Assembly: GCA_017621525.1 (NCBI GenBank)
Contig: JAGASX010000010.1
Span: 1-53,138 of the forward strand
Length of the DNA: 53,138 nt
From: Clostridia bacterium
GTDB lineage: Bacteria; Bacillota; Clostridia; Christensenellales; UBA1242
Direction: 5' to 3'
The position numbers were made by a program, and so were the translations under genes. Shown in pieces: positions 36,229 through 44,571 of this stretch (position 1 is its first letter; every line of letters starts with the position of its first letter). The notes beneath the pieces were generated by a model, which saw only the letters and a program-made list of their open reading frames with translations, did not search any database and was not told the DNA's origin.

Positions 36229-36255
36229 AAGCGTTGACTTTTTTCAACGCATTTT
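36229..36255 (-). terminator. Terminator of the membrane HTH regulator
   Basis: Arms GCGTTGA and TCAACGC with an A-rich loop, followed by TTTTTT on the minus strand, directly after the 703-residue regulator gene. Confidence 0.8.
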
Positions 36256-36258
36256 TTA

Positions 36259-38370
36259 TTAAATTGAATAAATGGAATATTCGGCGGTTGAGGTTGTTTG
36301 GGTAACCAAAAATGTATTGGCGCCAAAACGCAACACTTTGGCGAATGGCACTTGTATGACATAAAGTGGGCGGGTAAAGTCTGCTGAATTAAATACGCAA
36401 AGATATTTGATGTCGGCAGAAATGCTATAATATGTTAAAATATTGTCGCCGATTATCGCCTTGATTTGTTGGCTACTTCCATAAACAGACTTTTCACCAG
36501 CAACAAAAGTTGAAAAATCAAATTGATTTTTGTTTGCATCATAAAATTTCCAATCGTCAACGGTGCAATGATAGTCGCCAAAATGCAGGGTTGGTTTAGG
36601 TTGGGTGTATAAAGAAAACTTTTCAACGATTTCTCCATTTTTAAGCATAAGATAGTTTTCGCCCTCGCAAGCAATAAACACATAGCCGTCATGCTCGGAA
36701 ATAACATTGTTTAAATCATACCCATTAAAGTAAATTGTTGTGTTTGCGTCATTAAAATACCATGTGTTTGTGGTGTAAGAGGTTGTTGTGTAATAGATAT
36801 TTCCTTGCGTGTCTACAAATTGCACATATTTTACGCTAAGTTTTTTATATTCCGCCCAATTTTCAAGGTCAAAAACATAGTCATATTTAGTTGAATTGCA
36901 AGAATAATATCCCTCATCTGCAATCCAATATGCGTATTTACCATTATACTTCACACGTCCGCAGGAATAAAAATTATAACTGATAGATTTTGTTTCTTTT
37001 GTATCCATGTTATATCGAACAAAATAATCATAGTAGTCGGGAGATGTGGAAAAATCCCAATAATAAATGTATCCATTGCGTAAGCAAACATCACTTAATG
37101 TGTCGTTTAAGGTTATCGTTTCTTTAACTGATAAGTCTTGGTTGTAAAGAGTAACTGTGTTGCCGTCAACTGAATAGATATAGCCGTTTTCAATCACATA
37201 GTCGCCTATCTCCTCCCTTGTTGGTGAAATGTTGTAGGTTTTTGTTGAATAGGTAAGAGAAGAAGTGTTGATATATTGAATTTCATCGGCAGTGATAAAA
37301 CAACATTCTCCGTTTTGGTTTTGATAAACATCATTGTTAAGCAAGTTCCATGCAAAGTCTTGCGTTGTCATGGTTTTGCGGGCGGTTTGTCCGCTTGCCT
37401 TGGACATAAAGTCCGCAATGTCCATATCGTTTAACTGAATTTTCCATTCCTTTAAATGAATATCGCGATGATTTATCTCTGGCTTTTCATCTTTAAAAAT
37501 CATAACCGTTTGAATGGTAAAATGCTCGTTTCTTGGTTTGTCTTTGTATTTTATTGTAATTTGCATTGAAGAAAAACTGCCATTTTCAATTTTTACATCA
37601 CCCTTGATTTTGTCTGTAAGGCGATAGTTTTTCTTTTGAGTGTTGGACAATGTGTTATAGAAAAAGTTTGAAGAAAATTCCAAATAATATCCGCCACCAA
37701 CTTTGCGGATATATTTAAGGTCATCAAGGCTGACCTCCTCCGCTTTTCCAGACCCCTGCAATTGACTTGCAAAAAGGTCTTGCAGTGTGTTTATATTTTC
37801 AGGCTTTTGATAATCCCATTTTAAGACAGCATTGCTTTCAATTCCGTCTTTTATTGTTGTTCCTTTATTTATATCATAATAGCAAAACTGCCCTTGTTCA
37901 TTTTGATACCCTCGAAAAGTTTTTGTGGTTTCTTTTTCGCCGTCAAGGTAACCGGCAACTTCTACATTGTAAAAACCGCGATTGAGGGAATTTTCAATTG
38001 TGCGTTCTATATGGCTTACATATTTGTCATAATTCACCGCCGGAACAATTGAATATGCGGTGATAAGTGAAAAGCAAATTAAAAATACAAGCCCGAAAAA
38101 GCCCATCATTGAATAAACAATTTTATTTTCGGTTTGCCTATCTAATTGCAATTTTTTTCTTTTCTTTTTCTCGCTCACCATTTCACTTAAAGATAGGTCA
38201 AGCACCTCGCAAAGTGCCGAAAGATATTCAAGTGATGGCAGGCTTTCACCTGTTTCCCACTTGCTGATAAGTTGGCTTGAAATATGCATACGGCTGGCAA
38301 GGCCTTTTTGTGTAAGCCCCAATTCCGCCCTGCGTGATTTTATTTTGCGTCCAATGTTTTCTGTATCCAT
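36259..38370 (-). CDS. Membrane-anchored XRE regulator with a large sensor domain
   Basis: A 703-residue protein. An N-terminal XRE HTH (about residues 5-62: IGRKIKSRRAELGLTQKGLA, SQLISKWETGESLPS) is followed by a basic stretch, one transmembrane helix (about 84-107) and a large outside domain of about 590 residues. That domain is rich in Tyr and Asn with repeated short strands (YIYSVDGNTV, YIYYWDFST), suggesting a beta-propeller-like fold of the DUF5050 kind. The start with AGAGG 5 nt upstream is preferred over an ATG 24 nt earlier. It probably senses an extracellular signal and controls nearby genes; the ligand is unknown. Confidence 0.75.
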   Translation of the reverse strand: MDTENIGRKIKSRRAELGLTQKGLASRMHISSQLISKWETGESLPSLEYLSALCEVLDLSLSEMVSEKKKRKKLQLDRQTENKIVYSMMGFFGLVFLICFSLITAYSIVPAVNYDKYVSHIERTIENSLNRGFYNVEVAGYLDGEKETTKTFRGYQNEQGQFCYYDINKGTTIKDGIESNAVLKWDYQKPENINTLQDLFASQLQGSGKAEEVSLDDLKYIRKVGGGYYLEFSSNFFYNTLSNTQKKNYRLTDKIKGDVKIENGSFSSMQITIKYKDKPRNEHFTIQTVMIFKDEKPEINHRDIHLKEWKIQLNDMDIADFMSKASGQTARKTMTTQDFAWNLLNNDVYQNQNGECCFITADEIQYINTSSLTYSTKTYNISPTREEIGDYVIENGYIYSVDGNTVTLYNQDLSVKETITLNDTLSDVCLRNGYIYYWDFSTSPDYYDYFVRYNMDTKETKSISYNFYSCGRVKYNGKYAYWIADEGYYSCNSTKYDYVFDLENWAEYKKLSVKYVQFVDTQGNIYYTTTSYTTNTWYFNDANTTIYFNGYDLNNVISEHDGYVFIACEGENYLMLKNGEIVEKFSLYTQPKPTLHFGDYHCTVDDWKFYDANKNQFDFSTFVAGEKSVYGSSQQIKAIIGDNILTYYSISADIKYLCVFNSADFTRPLYVIQVPFAKVLRFGANTFLVTQTTSTAEYSIYSI

Positions 38371-38390
38371 TTTTTCCTCTCCGCTTACGT

Positions 38391-38449
38391 CCACATTATA
38401 TCACACATTATGTGGAATTTGCATAAAAACCACTCCACAAATAGTGGAA
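38391..38449 (-). promoter_or_regulatory. Operator-like inverted repeats over the regulator promoter
   Basis: CCACATTAT (38391-38399) and ATTATGTGG (38407-38415) form an inverted repeat that covers an extended -10 (TGATATAAT on the minus strand); a further TCCACA/TAGTGGA palindrome lies at 38434-38448. This suggests binding by the encoded HTH protein and autoregulation. Confidence 0.55.
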
Positions 38450-38466
38450 ATTTTATATAAAATAAA

Positions 38467-38493
38467 GAAAAAGCCTTATAAAAAGGCTTTTTT
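38467..38493. terminator. Terminator of the zinc-ribbon membrane protein
   Basis: Arms AAAAAGCCTT and AAGGCTTTTT around a short loop, with T-tract, between the zinc-ribbon gene stop and the regulator promoter. Confidence 0.75.
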
Positions 38494-38507
38494 GTTTGTT
38501 TTTTTGT

Positions 38508-39005
38508 TTAATCTAATTTTTCACCACACTTTTCGCAAAATTGATTTTTGCCATTGTTTGTATATCCACATTTTGCACATTGCTTTTTAAGGGCACTGCC
38601 ACATTGGGAACAAAACATTTCACCCTCTGCAATTTCATCTCCACAATTTGGGCAATTGTTGCCAATGGTTGTATCAACAAGTTTTGTTGTGTAGCCGGCA
38701 ACTGCAATTTTAAATCCAAGTGAGGCAATCATACTGCCAAAACCGCCCATAACCGCACATGGAATGATTAAAACAAATGGCACTATCACCCTTGCAGTAA
38801 AACCTCCACCTTCGGCATCAAATGCGCTCATGCCAGCCGTGGCAAAAAGCACAAAGCATACAAATACGCCAACAAAACCAATTATTGCAATTGGAAGGCC
38901 AATAGAAAGCAGTTTTTTTCTTAATTTTATCGCTTTTTCACTGTTTGCAACATCATTTGCACCACTATTTAACTTTACTATTTCATCTCTTAAATTTTTA
39001 AACAT
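38508..39005 (-). CDS. Membrane protein with C-terminal double zinc ribbon
   Basis: A 165-residue protein with two transmembrane helices (about residues 32-58 and 71-100) and a C-terminal pair of zinc ribbons: CPNCGDE...FCSQCG, then CAKCGY...FCEKCG. Such small zinc-ribbon membrane proteins are common in Firmicutes without known roles. It lies between two membrane-linked HTH regulators on the same strand, each with its own transcription signals. Confidence 0.75.
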   Translation of the reverse strand: MFKNLRDEIVKLNSGANDVANSEKAIKLRKKLLSIGLPIAIIGFVGVFVCFVLFATAGMSAFDAEGGGFTARVIVPFVLIIPCAVMGGFGSMIASLGFKIAVAGYTTKLVDTTIGNNCPNCGDEIAEGEMFCSQCGSALKKQCAKCGYTNNGKNQFCEKCGEKLD

Positions 39006-39073
39006 ATTAAATCCTTTTTATGATTTTAACATAAAAATGTGTATATTGCAACAATATTTGAAATATTTTAGCG

Positions 39074-39688
39074 TTATTTATTTTTGGTTGTCTTTTTATT
39101 CCAACTTCTATGTTTACATTTTGGACACTTCATATATCTTGTTCTGCCCATATGCATAGACCACATAATTTGATTAAATGTGGGAATATATAAATGCCCG
39201 CATCGACCGCATTTATAAAAACCCACTTTTGCCTCGATAAAAAAGCAAACACATAGGGCGATGATAAGGTTGGTTGCTCCAAAAATGATAATTAAAATTT
39301 TTAAGACTATGGCGATATTGAAAACATTTGGAAGAATTACGCATGACAAAAAAATCACCATTGCAAACCAAACTATAAGCCACTCAACCGCCAAAAGGCG
39401 TTTGGCGTTTCTGTCCTGTCCGCCCTTTAATATAATTAAATTTTCTTCTGCGTTTTGTTTATATTCGCTTTCATTTGGCAAACGCTTTCCGCAAAGTAAT
39501 TCATTGGCGGAAATTTCAAGTGCCTGACATAGTGGCAACATAAGGCTGGCGTCCGGAAAGCCTCTTCCACACTCCCACTTGGATATTGTTTTCTCGCTTA
39601 CCATAATTTGCTGGGCAAGTTGCAACTGAGTAATCCCTTTTGCCTTTCGACATTCCCTTATAAATCCGCCGATTTTTGATAGGTCCAT
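39074..39688 (-). CDS. XRE regulator with transmembrane and zinc-ribbon domains
   Basis: A 204-residue protein. The N-terminal XRE HTH (about residues 5-60: IGGFIRECRKAKGITQLQLA, EKTISKWECGRGFPD) is followed by two transmembrane helices (about 105-155) and a C-terminal zinc ribbon with KCGRCGH and MKCPKCKHRSW. The ATG at 39688 has AGGAGG upstream; the longer open frame beyond it runs back over the pyrophosphatase-like gene and is not the true start. It resembles a family of membrane-tethered HTH proteins whose signal is unknown. Confidence 0.8.
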   Translation of the reverse strand: MDLSKIGGFIRECRKAKGITQLQLAQQIMVSEKTISKWECGRGFPDASLMLPLCQALEISANELLCGKRLPNESEYKQNAEENLIILKGGQDRNAKRLLAVEWLIVWFAMVIFLSCVILPNVFNIAIVLKILIIIFGATNLIIALCVCFFIEAKVGFYKCGRCGHLYIPTFNQIMWSMHMGRTRYMKCPKCKHRSWNKKTTKNK

Positions 39689-39755
39689 TTCCCCTCCTGC
39701 ATTTATTATAGCAAACATTTGGGCAAAATCACCCCCACAATTCGTAGAGTTAATT

Positions 39756-39783
39756 AAAAAATCCAACCACAAAAGGTTGGATT
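39756..39783 (-). terminator. Terminator of the pyrophosphatase-like gene
   Basis: Arms AAAATCCAACC and GGTTGGATTTT with a 6-nt loop; the minus strand continues into a T-tract. Confidence 0.8.
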
Positions 39784-39788
39784 TTAAG

Positions 39789-40121
39789 TTATCTATAAAT
39801 CTCCGATTGAAAATATTGCTCTTGAAATTCGGTAAGTGCACGGATTTGGTCATCGGTGTAATTTCTACCGTCCTGCATAACCACAAGTTTGTCGTCGTTA
39901 TCATTTGTTCTATGTATGATTGCAACAACTTTTCCTGTAAACTCATCAAGTGGCTTATGTTCACCCAGCACATATGCATCAAGTTCTTCGCCGTCGCCTG
40001 AAATGGTGTTTGGAATATATCCATAATTTACAGGATATACAAAGCCATGTTTTGGGTGTTTGCTACCCAATGGTCTATCCATTTTTACAGTTACAATTGT
40101 GTTTAAATATTTTTTATTCAT
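39789..40121 (-). CDS. Inorganic pyrophosphatase-like protein, short form
   Basis: A 110-residue protein with the family I pyrophosphatase core: MDRPLGSKHPKHGF, NYGYIP and SGDGEELDAYVLG. In active enzymes the metal-binding signature is D-x-D-P-x-D; here it reads DGEELD, with Glu replacing the middle Asp and the following Pro. The chain is about 60 residues shorter than standard enzymes and lacks the later active-site strand. It may hydrolyse pyrophosphate poorly or act on another phosphate compound. AAGGAGG precedes the ATG. Family membership is clear; activity is doubtful. Confidence 0.75.
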   Translation of the reverse strand: MNKKYLNTIVTVKMDRPLGSKHPKHGFVYPVNYGYIPNTISGDGEELDAYVLGEHKPLDEFTGKVVAIIHRTNDNDDKLVVMQDGRNYTDDQIRALTEFQEQYFQSEIYR

Positions 40122-40266
40122 ATTTTACCTCCTTTTTATATGGGGAATTTATTATATATAAATAAAATTATTTTGCAAGTATTTTTTATTTTATTTTTAA
40201 AAAACATTTATAAAATATATTCAAAAATTAAATTGTGTGGTATAATTAAATTATAAATAAAAATGC

Positions 40267-40272
40267 TATAAT
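40267..40272 (+). promoter_or_regulatory. Extended -10 promoter of the DUF6508-like gene
   Basis: TATAAT preceded by TGC (extended -10), about 10 nt before AGGAGG. The -35 region is weak. Confidence 0.5.
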
Positions 40273-40291
40273 TCTTTTATAGGAGGAAAAA

Positions 40292-40891
40292 ATGTTTAAA
40301 GATGAAAATTTAAAAGAAGACAAGTTGTGTGAAGCGTTAAACCTTTTTAAAAAAGCAAGACTATCGGATAAACAAAAATGTGTGCAAGAAATGATTAAAA
40401 TTATTGATGAAAAGAAAGGCTATACTTTTATTCAGCCTGAAAAGGTTGGAGAATTTATCAAGTTTGGATATTACAAATATAATGAAAAATTATACGACAT
40501 TATGGAGATAATTCAACCTGACTATGAATATCTTAAAAACTTTAAGAAAATTAAAGATAAAGATATTGCATCTCTTACATTAAAAGAACTTGAAACATAC
40601 CTTACAAGAATTTTTAGAGGTGAAAAATTTTCTGACGGCGTCATTGCAAGCTGCATTGATGACGGAACACTTAAAAAACTTTTAGAAAGATTTTTGGAAA
40701 TTTATAGGGAAAATGAATTTGAAGAATTAAAAAAAGAAAGTGCAATTTTAAGAAAAACAATATTAGATAAAAATGGCAATGAGTATGAAATAGAAGAAAA
40801 ACTTGAAAATATAAATTGCCCAGATGACATAAATTCTTTAAAAAATGCTTTAAACAAATCTTGTGATAGCAAAAAAGATAACTTAAAATAG
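40292..40891 (+). CDS. DUF6508-like hypothetical protein
   Basis: A 199-residue, Lys- and Glu-rich helical protein. The segment LETYLTRIFRGEKFSDGVIA with a following DDGTLKKLLERF matches my memory of the DUF6508 signature (an RGERF-DG motif then a helix), a family without known function found in many bacteria. The C-terminal 60 residues look like a separate coiled segment. AGGAGG lies 6 nt before the ATG and a terminator follows. It starts the accessory stretch that runs to tRNA-Ser. Confidence 0.6.
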   Translation: MFKDENLKEDKLCEALNLFKKARLSDKQKCVQEMIKIIDEKKGYTFIQPEKVGEFIKFGYYKYNEKLYDIMEIIQPDYEYLKNFKKIKDKDIASLTLKELETYLTRIFRGEKFSDGVIASCIDDGTLKKLLERFLEIYRENEFEELKKESAILRKTILDKNGNEYEIEEKLENINCPDDINSLKNALNKSCDSKKDNLK

Positions 40892-40903
40892 TTATCTTTT
40901 TTC
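40872..40903 (+). terminator. Terminator of the DUF6508-like gene
   Basis: Arms GATAACT and AGTTATC around a TAAAAT loop, followed by TTTTTT. Confidence 0.85.
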
Positions 40904-40936
40904 AAGATTTATATTTGTTTGAAAATTTGATATTTA

Positions 40937-41491
40937 TTAAATCATGCTTTTTATTTTTTCAAAAATTGGCAGGTTATCTTTATATCCTTTGGGGTTTAAT
41001 GGGCTTGGGTGATAAATTGGAATGAGTGTATAGTTTTTTCCGCCCAAAGTTATGGCAAATTCTCTGCCCACATAGTCTGCAAACCTTTCAATTTTCTCCC
41101 CCAAAAGTGCCTGCGTTGGGTGCATCCCCATTGTTAATATAATTTCGCATGGCAATAAGTTTAATTGTCGCGTCAAAATTGGCATACAATTTTTAGAACA
41201 TTTTGCAAGGTTTTTCCGCTGTTCAATAATGCATTTGCAACATTCGGTAAAATATATGTCCGCAATGGATAGACCTATGCCATTTAAAAGTTTTTCTAAA
41301 ATTCGCCCACTTCCCTGCAATTTGCCAGCCGTGTTGTAAAACGCCCTTCCGCTTTCAATCCAGCCGTCTTTTGCCGGGCTTTCACCAATTACGATAAATT
41401 TAGTTTTCCCAACCTGTACCGAGTTGTCAATAAGTTTGGGCAACTGCCCGCACAATTTGCAACCTGCAATTTCATCTTGAATATTTTGCAT
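40937..41491 (-). CDS. Uracil-DNA glycosylase family protein (Fe-S type)
   Basis: A 184-residue base-excision enzyme of the uracil-DNA glycosylase superfamily. Motif A is IGESPAKDG, with GRAFYNTAG following, and the C-terminal uracil-binding loop is HPSPLNP. Cysteines in the N-terminal CKLC and in CCKC...KCSKNC look like iron-sulphur ligands, as in family 4 and 5 enzymes. It would remove uracil, or a related damaged base, from DNA. AAAGGAAAG lies just before the ATG. It does not share an operon with other repair genes here. Confidence 0.85.
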   Translation of the reverse strand: MQNIQDEIAGCKLCGQLPKLIDNSVQVGKTKFIVIGESPAKDGWIESGRAFYNTAGKLQGSGRILEKLLNGIGLSIADIYFTECCKCIIEQRKNLAKCSKNCMPILTRQLNLLPCEIILTMGMHPTQALLGEKIERFADYVGREFAITLGGKNYTLIPIYHPSPLNPKGYKDNLPIFEKIKSMI

Positions 41492-41557
41492 ATCTTTCCT
41501 TTTTTTGTAACTTCATAAATATTATTTAACTTGCATTTTTTATAATCAATGTTTTTC

Positions 41558-41689
41558 TTATAAACAATCGGAAATAATTTTCAAAACAATTTCTTCTAAA
41601 TTATTTTGGTAAGTTATACCAAGTTTATTTGCCAAAAACAAACTTTTTCTTTTTATATTTCCATAATTAAAAATTGAACTTGCTATCAT
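41558..41689 (-). CDS. Small 43-residue protein
   Basis: A 43-codon gene (begins MIASSIFNYGNIKRKS, ends KIISDCL) with an excellent ribosome binding site: AAGGAG six bases before the ATG. No family recognised. The DNA in front has a TTAAATA/TATTTAA palindrome (about 41736-41753) and GTAC repeats that may be operator sites. The strong Shine-Dalgarno is the main reason to believe it is translated. Confidence 0.5.
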   Translation of the reverse strand: MIASSIFNYGNIKRKSLFLANKLGITYQNNLEEIVLKIISDCL

Positions 41690-41786
41690 ATCGTTCTCCT
41701 TAACTTTTCAAAAATCCAAACAAAAAATTTTGAATTAAATATGTATTTAATGTACTCTGTACTATTTTAGCACAAGGTTTTTCAAT

Positions 41787-42341
41787 TTACAACTCGATGT
41801 TATATTCTTTTGCGAGTTGTTTCACCATCATTCGATACAGCCCTGCAAGTGTTGCGGTGTTTAAATAAGACTGACCAAAATGCACGCTGGCTTGTTGAAA
41901 CAAACTTTTTAAAGAATTTTCAATTTTATTTGCAATTTCATCTTTATGTTTAATGGAAGCCAAATCTGAAATTCGATTTAAATCTGAAGACAAACTGGTT
42001 TTATAAATTCTTTTATATTCTTCTTGGGCCTGAATAGACCAAAAAGTACCATAAAATGGTACTTTATACGCTTTAATCCAATCCCACATTATGTCTGGGT
42101 CTGCAACATTTGGCCCATCTGCATGACATCGACTGCAAAGTAAAACAATATTGGATGGCTTATCTTCGCCTCCCAAAGAATGAGGAACTATATGGCACCT
42201 TTGCAAGTTTCTTTCACATCCACATCGCCAACAATGAGAATGGGTTTCGCTCCAATCTACGCTTAAAAAACATTCATCTACACGTTCCGACCAAAACTCA
42301 ATGGCTTGCATAATTGTTGTCTTAATTGCACTTCTTTTCAT
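41787..42341 (-). CDS. HNH endonuclease domain protein
   Basis: A 184-residue protein with an HNH nuclease fold at about residues 35-75: zinc-binding CWRCG, then LQRCHIVPHSLGGEDKPSNIVLLCSRCH, giving the conserved His, Asn and His plus four cysteines. The C-terminal 100 residues are helical and unassigned. Stand-alone HNH proteins of this size include restriction and mobile-element nucleases. AGAGG lies 8 nt before the ATG. Its place among unrelated accessory genes fits a defence or mobile origin, which is inference. Confidence 0.8.
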   Translation of the reverse strand: MKRSAIKTTIMQAIEFWSERVDECFLSVDWSETHSHCWRCGCERNLQRCHIVPHSLGGEDKPSNIVLLCSRCHADGPNVADPDIMWDWIKAYKVPFYGTFWSIQAQEEYKRIYKTSLSSDLNRISDLASIKHKDEIANKIENSLKSLFQQASVHFGQSYLNTATLAGLYRMMVKQLAKEYNIEL

Positions 42342-42433
42342 AAATATTTCCTCTTATGCCTGTACTTTATCTTTGCATTTAACCAACATAAGAATAAAAT
42401 AATATAGTTGTGGCTAAGCAAATGTTAATTTCT

Positions 42434-42700
42434 TTATTTCAATCTCCACTTTTTGGTAATATTATCTCTTTCAATTTTATCTTCTTCTTCCAATTCCCTT
42501 AAAATAGCAACAACCCAATATTGTTGATTTGAAGAAGTGCAATTGGTTTTTTCACCCCAATCCATACCACAATCACGAAAAATATCGGCTTGTCGCATTC
42601 CTGAGCTATATCTTGAACAATCTTCTTTATTAGACATATATTCTAATACTAAATTTTTAAATTCCATTCTTAAATTTTCGCCTCTACTTTTAAAATTCAT
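42434..42700 (-). CDS. Small winged-helix-like hypothetical protein
   Basis: An 88-residue protein with several helices and a C-terminal LREEL-type helix followed by a beta turn (KIERDNITKKWRLK), a pattern like a winged-helix DNA-binding domain. It has a near-perfect AAGGAGG seven bases before the ATG. It resembles small proteins found next to restriction or HNH genes, but no family can be named. Confidence 0.5.
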   Translation of the reverse strand: MNFKSRGENLRMEFKNLVLEYMSNKEDCSRYSSGMRQADIFRDCGMDWGEKTNCTSSNQQYWVVAILRELEEEDKIERDNITKKWRLK

Positions 42701-42899
42701 AAAACCTCCTTAATTTTACTTTATTATATCACAATTGTTATAAAAAACAAACCCAAACCGAGATTATCGATTTAGGTTTTTACTGGCGGAAAGGTGGTGA
42801 TTACATTCTAATAAATTTTACAATTTTGTTTATTTAATACCTTATTTAAAAACTATGTGCTATAATTAAAATGAAAATTTATGTAAGGAGGATTTTGAT

Positions 42900-43535
42900 A
42901 TGATAACAAAAGAACAAGTATGGAAGGGGTTAAAGTTAGAACTGCCAGATGATGAATTATGCAAAATATTCCAAGATGATGAATACGAAAAAGATGATTA
43001 CTATGATTATGATTTACTTATGGGAACTTTATATAAGGCAATCAATAAAGAGATTGATTTTGAATATTTTATTGATTGGTGCATTTTAGTTGCTAATTGC
43101 TATAATTATACAAAGGAGGGATATAAAACTAAATTAGGTAAATTATACCATGATGTAGGATATTTTTTTGATGGAATATCTTTCATGGACGGATACGACA
43201 AAAAAGATTTTATGGAATCTGTTGCAATGTTAAAACATTATGATTATTTAATTAAAAAAGCAAAGAAAGAAATAAGTGGACCTTTTGAAACAAACGGAGT
43301 AGAAAGAATTCTTATTTTTGACCATTGTAATCGAACTAACAACTCAAGTGTTTATAGGGTTTTTATTAGGGACTACAACAAAAAAGAGTGGGAACTAACA
43401 TACATTGATGATAATGATTTTGAATATGATGAAAACATCAATTATTCATTTGAAGATGAAAAGCATTTTTATAAATATTTTTATGAATTTTATGATAATG
43501 AAGAATGGAAAGAAGTTCACAATATGAAGTTCTAA
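42900..43535 (+). CDS. Acidic hypothetical protein
   Basis: A 211-residue protein very rich in Asp, Glu, Tyr and Lys, with no signal or membrane segment. AAGGAGG lies upstream of the ATG, and an extended -10 (TGCTATAAT) lies near 42850. No family recognised. Its acidity recalls immunity proteins or DNA mimics, but nothing further supports either. It sits between two short copies of a tRNA-Ser 3'-end-like sequence. Confidence 0.5.
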   Translation: MITKEQVWKGLKLELPDDELCKIFQDDEYEKDDYYDYDLLMGTLYKAINKEIDFEYFIDWCILVANCYNYTKEGYKTKLGKLYHDVGYFFDGISFMDGYDKKDFMESVAMLKHYDYLIKKAKKEISGPFETNGVERILIFDHCNRTNNSSVYRVFIRDYNKKEWELTYIDDNDFEYDENINYSFEDEKHFYKYFYEFYDNEEWKEVHNMKF

Positions 43536-43548
43536 ATAATTAAATATA

Positions 43549-43581
43549 AAAAGTTGGGATAATTATTCTCGGCTTTTTTTA
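43549..43581 (+). terminator. Terminator of the acidic protein gene
   Basis: Arms AAAGTTGGGA and TCTCGGCTTT pair over ten positions with several G-T pairs, and a T-tract follows. Confidence 0.65.
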
Positions 43582-43704
43582 TACACTAATTAAATAATTA
43601 AGTTCTTGGCTTTATCCCTCTTTAGGTTTAAGTAATAAGTTTAAGTATATTAAAATTTTTGAGTGTAAACAATAAATCTTTGAACTCCTTAAATTTAGAA
43701 ATAA

Positions 43705-43740
43705 AAAAATCGCGCTCCAACAATACTGTTAGAACGCGAT
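43705..43740 (-). terminator. Terminator of cdd
   Basis: Arms ATCGCG and CGCGAT, extended by partial pairing around AACAGTATTGTT, with a run of seven T on the minus strand. Confidence 0.75.
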
Positions 43741-43761
43741 TATAATTGGCGGAGAGTGAGC

Positions 43762-44193
43762 CTATTTATTTGAAACATTATATCTTTCCCAGCCCCACCA
43801 ATCTGGTATCATATCAACTAATTTAATTGTTTTTCTTTTATTATAGTCAAGTAAAATTTCCATATCTTTATTTTTGTCAGAAAGCTGTAAAAAGAATTCT
43901 CTGCATGCACCACATGGTGTCCAACCACCAGTCCCATCAGGAACTCCATCTATATAACAAGTTAAACGTTTAACAACCTTTTGTCCAGACTGAATATACA
44001 TATTAAGAGCAGCTACTCTTTCTGCACAAAGAGCTATAACCCCACTTGCTCCTTCTATGCAAAAACCTCCATAAATTGTTCCATCTTCAGCTTCCAATGC
44101 ACATGCTACATGATGTGCTGTAATAAATGGAGATATCTCCTCTGGACAATATTGTCTTTTGGCTTCTTCAATAAGTTTTTCCCAAATATCCAT
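43762..44193 (-). CDS. cdd: Cytidine deaminase
   Basis: A 143-residue zinc enzyme of pyrimidine salvage that converts cytidine and deoxycytidine to uridine and deoxyuridine. The zinc site is visible as C-A-E (Cys56, Glu58) and P-C-G-A-C (Cys94, Cys97), the arrangement of tetrameric cytidine deaminases. GAGGTGAT lies before the ATG. Slight differences from the standard (for example the EISPFITAHHVACAL N-terminus) suggest it may belong to the blasticidin-deaminase-like branch; the reaction class is secure. Confidence 0.85.
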   Translation of the reverse strand: MDIWEKLIEEAKRQYCPEEISPFITAHHVACALEAEDGTIYGGFCIEGASGVIALCAERVAALNMYIQSGQKVVKRLTCYIDGVPDGTGGWTPCGACREFFLQLSDKNKDMEILLDYNKRKTIKLVDMIPDWWGWERYNVSNK

Positions 44194-44282
44194 ATATATA
44201 TCACCTCATAATATAATTTATCATATCATAAAATATGATTTTTGACAATTAGATTCATACAAATTCCAAAACAGTCATGTAA

Positions 44283-44324
44283 AAAGAAATACGAGAAATT
44301 TATCACTAAATGTTTCGTATTTCT
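44283..44324 (-). terminator. Terminator of tRNA-Ser
   Basis: Perfect arms GAAATACGA and TCGTATTTC with a 20-nt loop, then a T-tract on the minus strand, directly after the tRNA. Confidence 0.75.
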
Positions 44325-44330
44325 CTCTAT

Positions 44331-44418
44331 TGGCGGAGAGATAGGGATTCGAACCCCAGGACCCTTTCAGGTCAACGGTTTTCAAGACCGCCGCTTTCGA
44401 CCGCTCAGCCATCTCTCC
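44331..44418 (-). tRNA. tRNA-Ser(TGA)
   Basis: A class II tRNA of 88 nt including an encoded CCA. The acceptor stem is GGAGAGA with TCTCTCC, the anticodon loop CTTGAAA gives anticodon TGA, a long variable arm is present (TTGACCTGAAAGGGTC), and the T loop is GGTTCGAATCC. It has its own promoter and terminator. Confidence 0.96.
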
Positions 44419-44454
44419 ATATTAAATTGTTGCTTTTCAACGTTTACAAGGTTT

Positions 44455-44483
44455 ATTATACACATATTGGGCAGATTTTTCAA
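44455..44483 (-). promoter_or_regulatory. Promoter of tRNA-Ser
   Basis: TTGAAA (44478-44483) and TATAAT (44455-44460) with a 17-bp spacer on the minus strand. Confidence 0.8.
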
Positions 44484-44571
44484 CTGTTTTACACAGATTT
44501 TCTAAAAATTTTTAAATTTTTTTGGTATAGTGGCTGTTTTTTTGCGAATAATCAATGGAAAGGAGAAAATT

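Noticed and set aside
39689..40024. N-terminal extension of the HTH/zinc-ribbon regulator
   Set aside because: It would overlap the pyrophosphatase-like gene in another frame; the HTH starts right after an ATG with AGGAGG at 39688.
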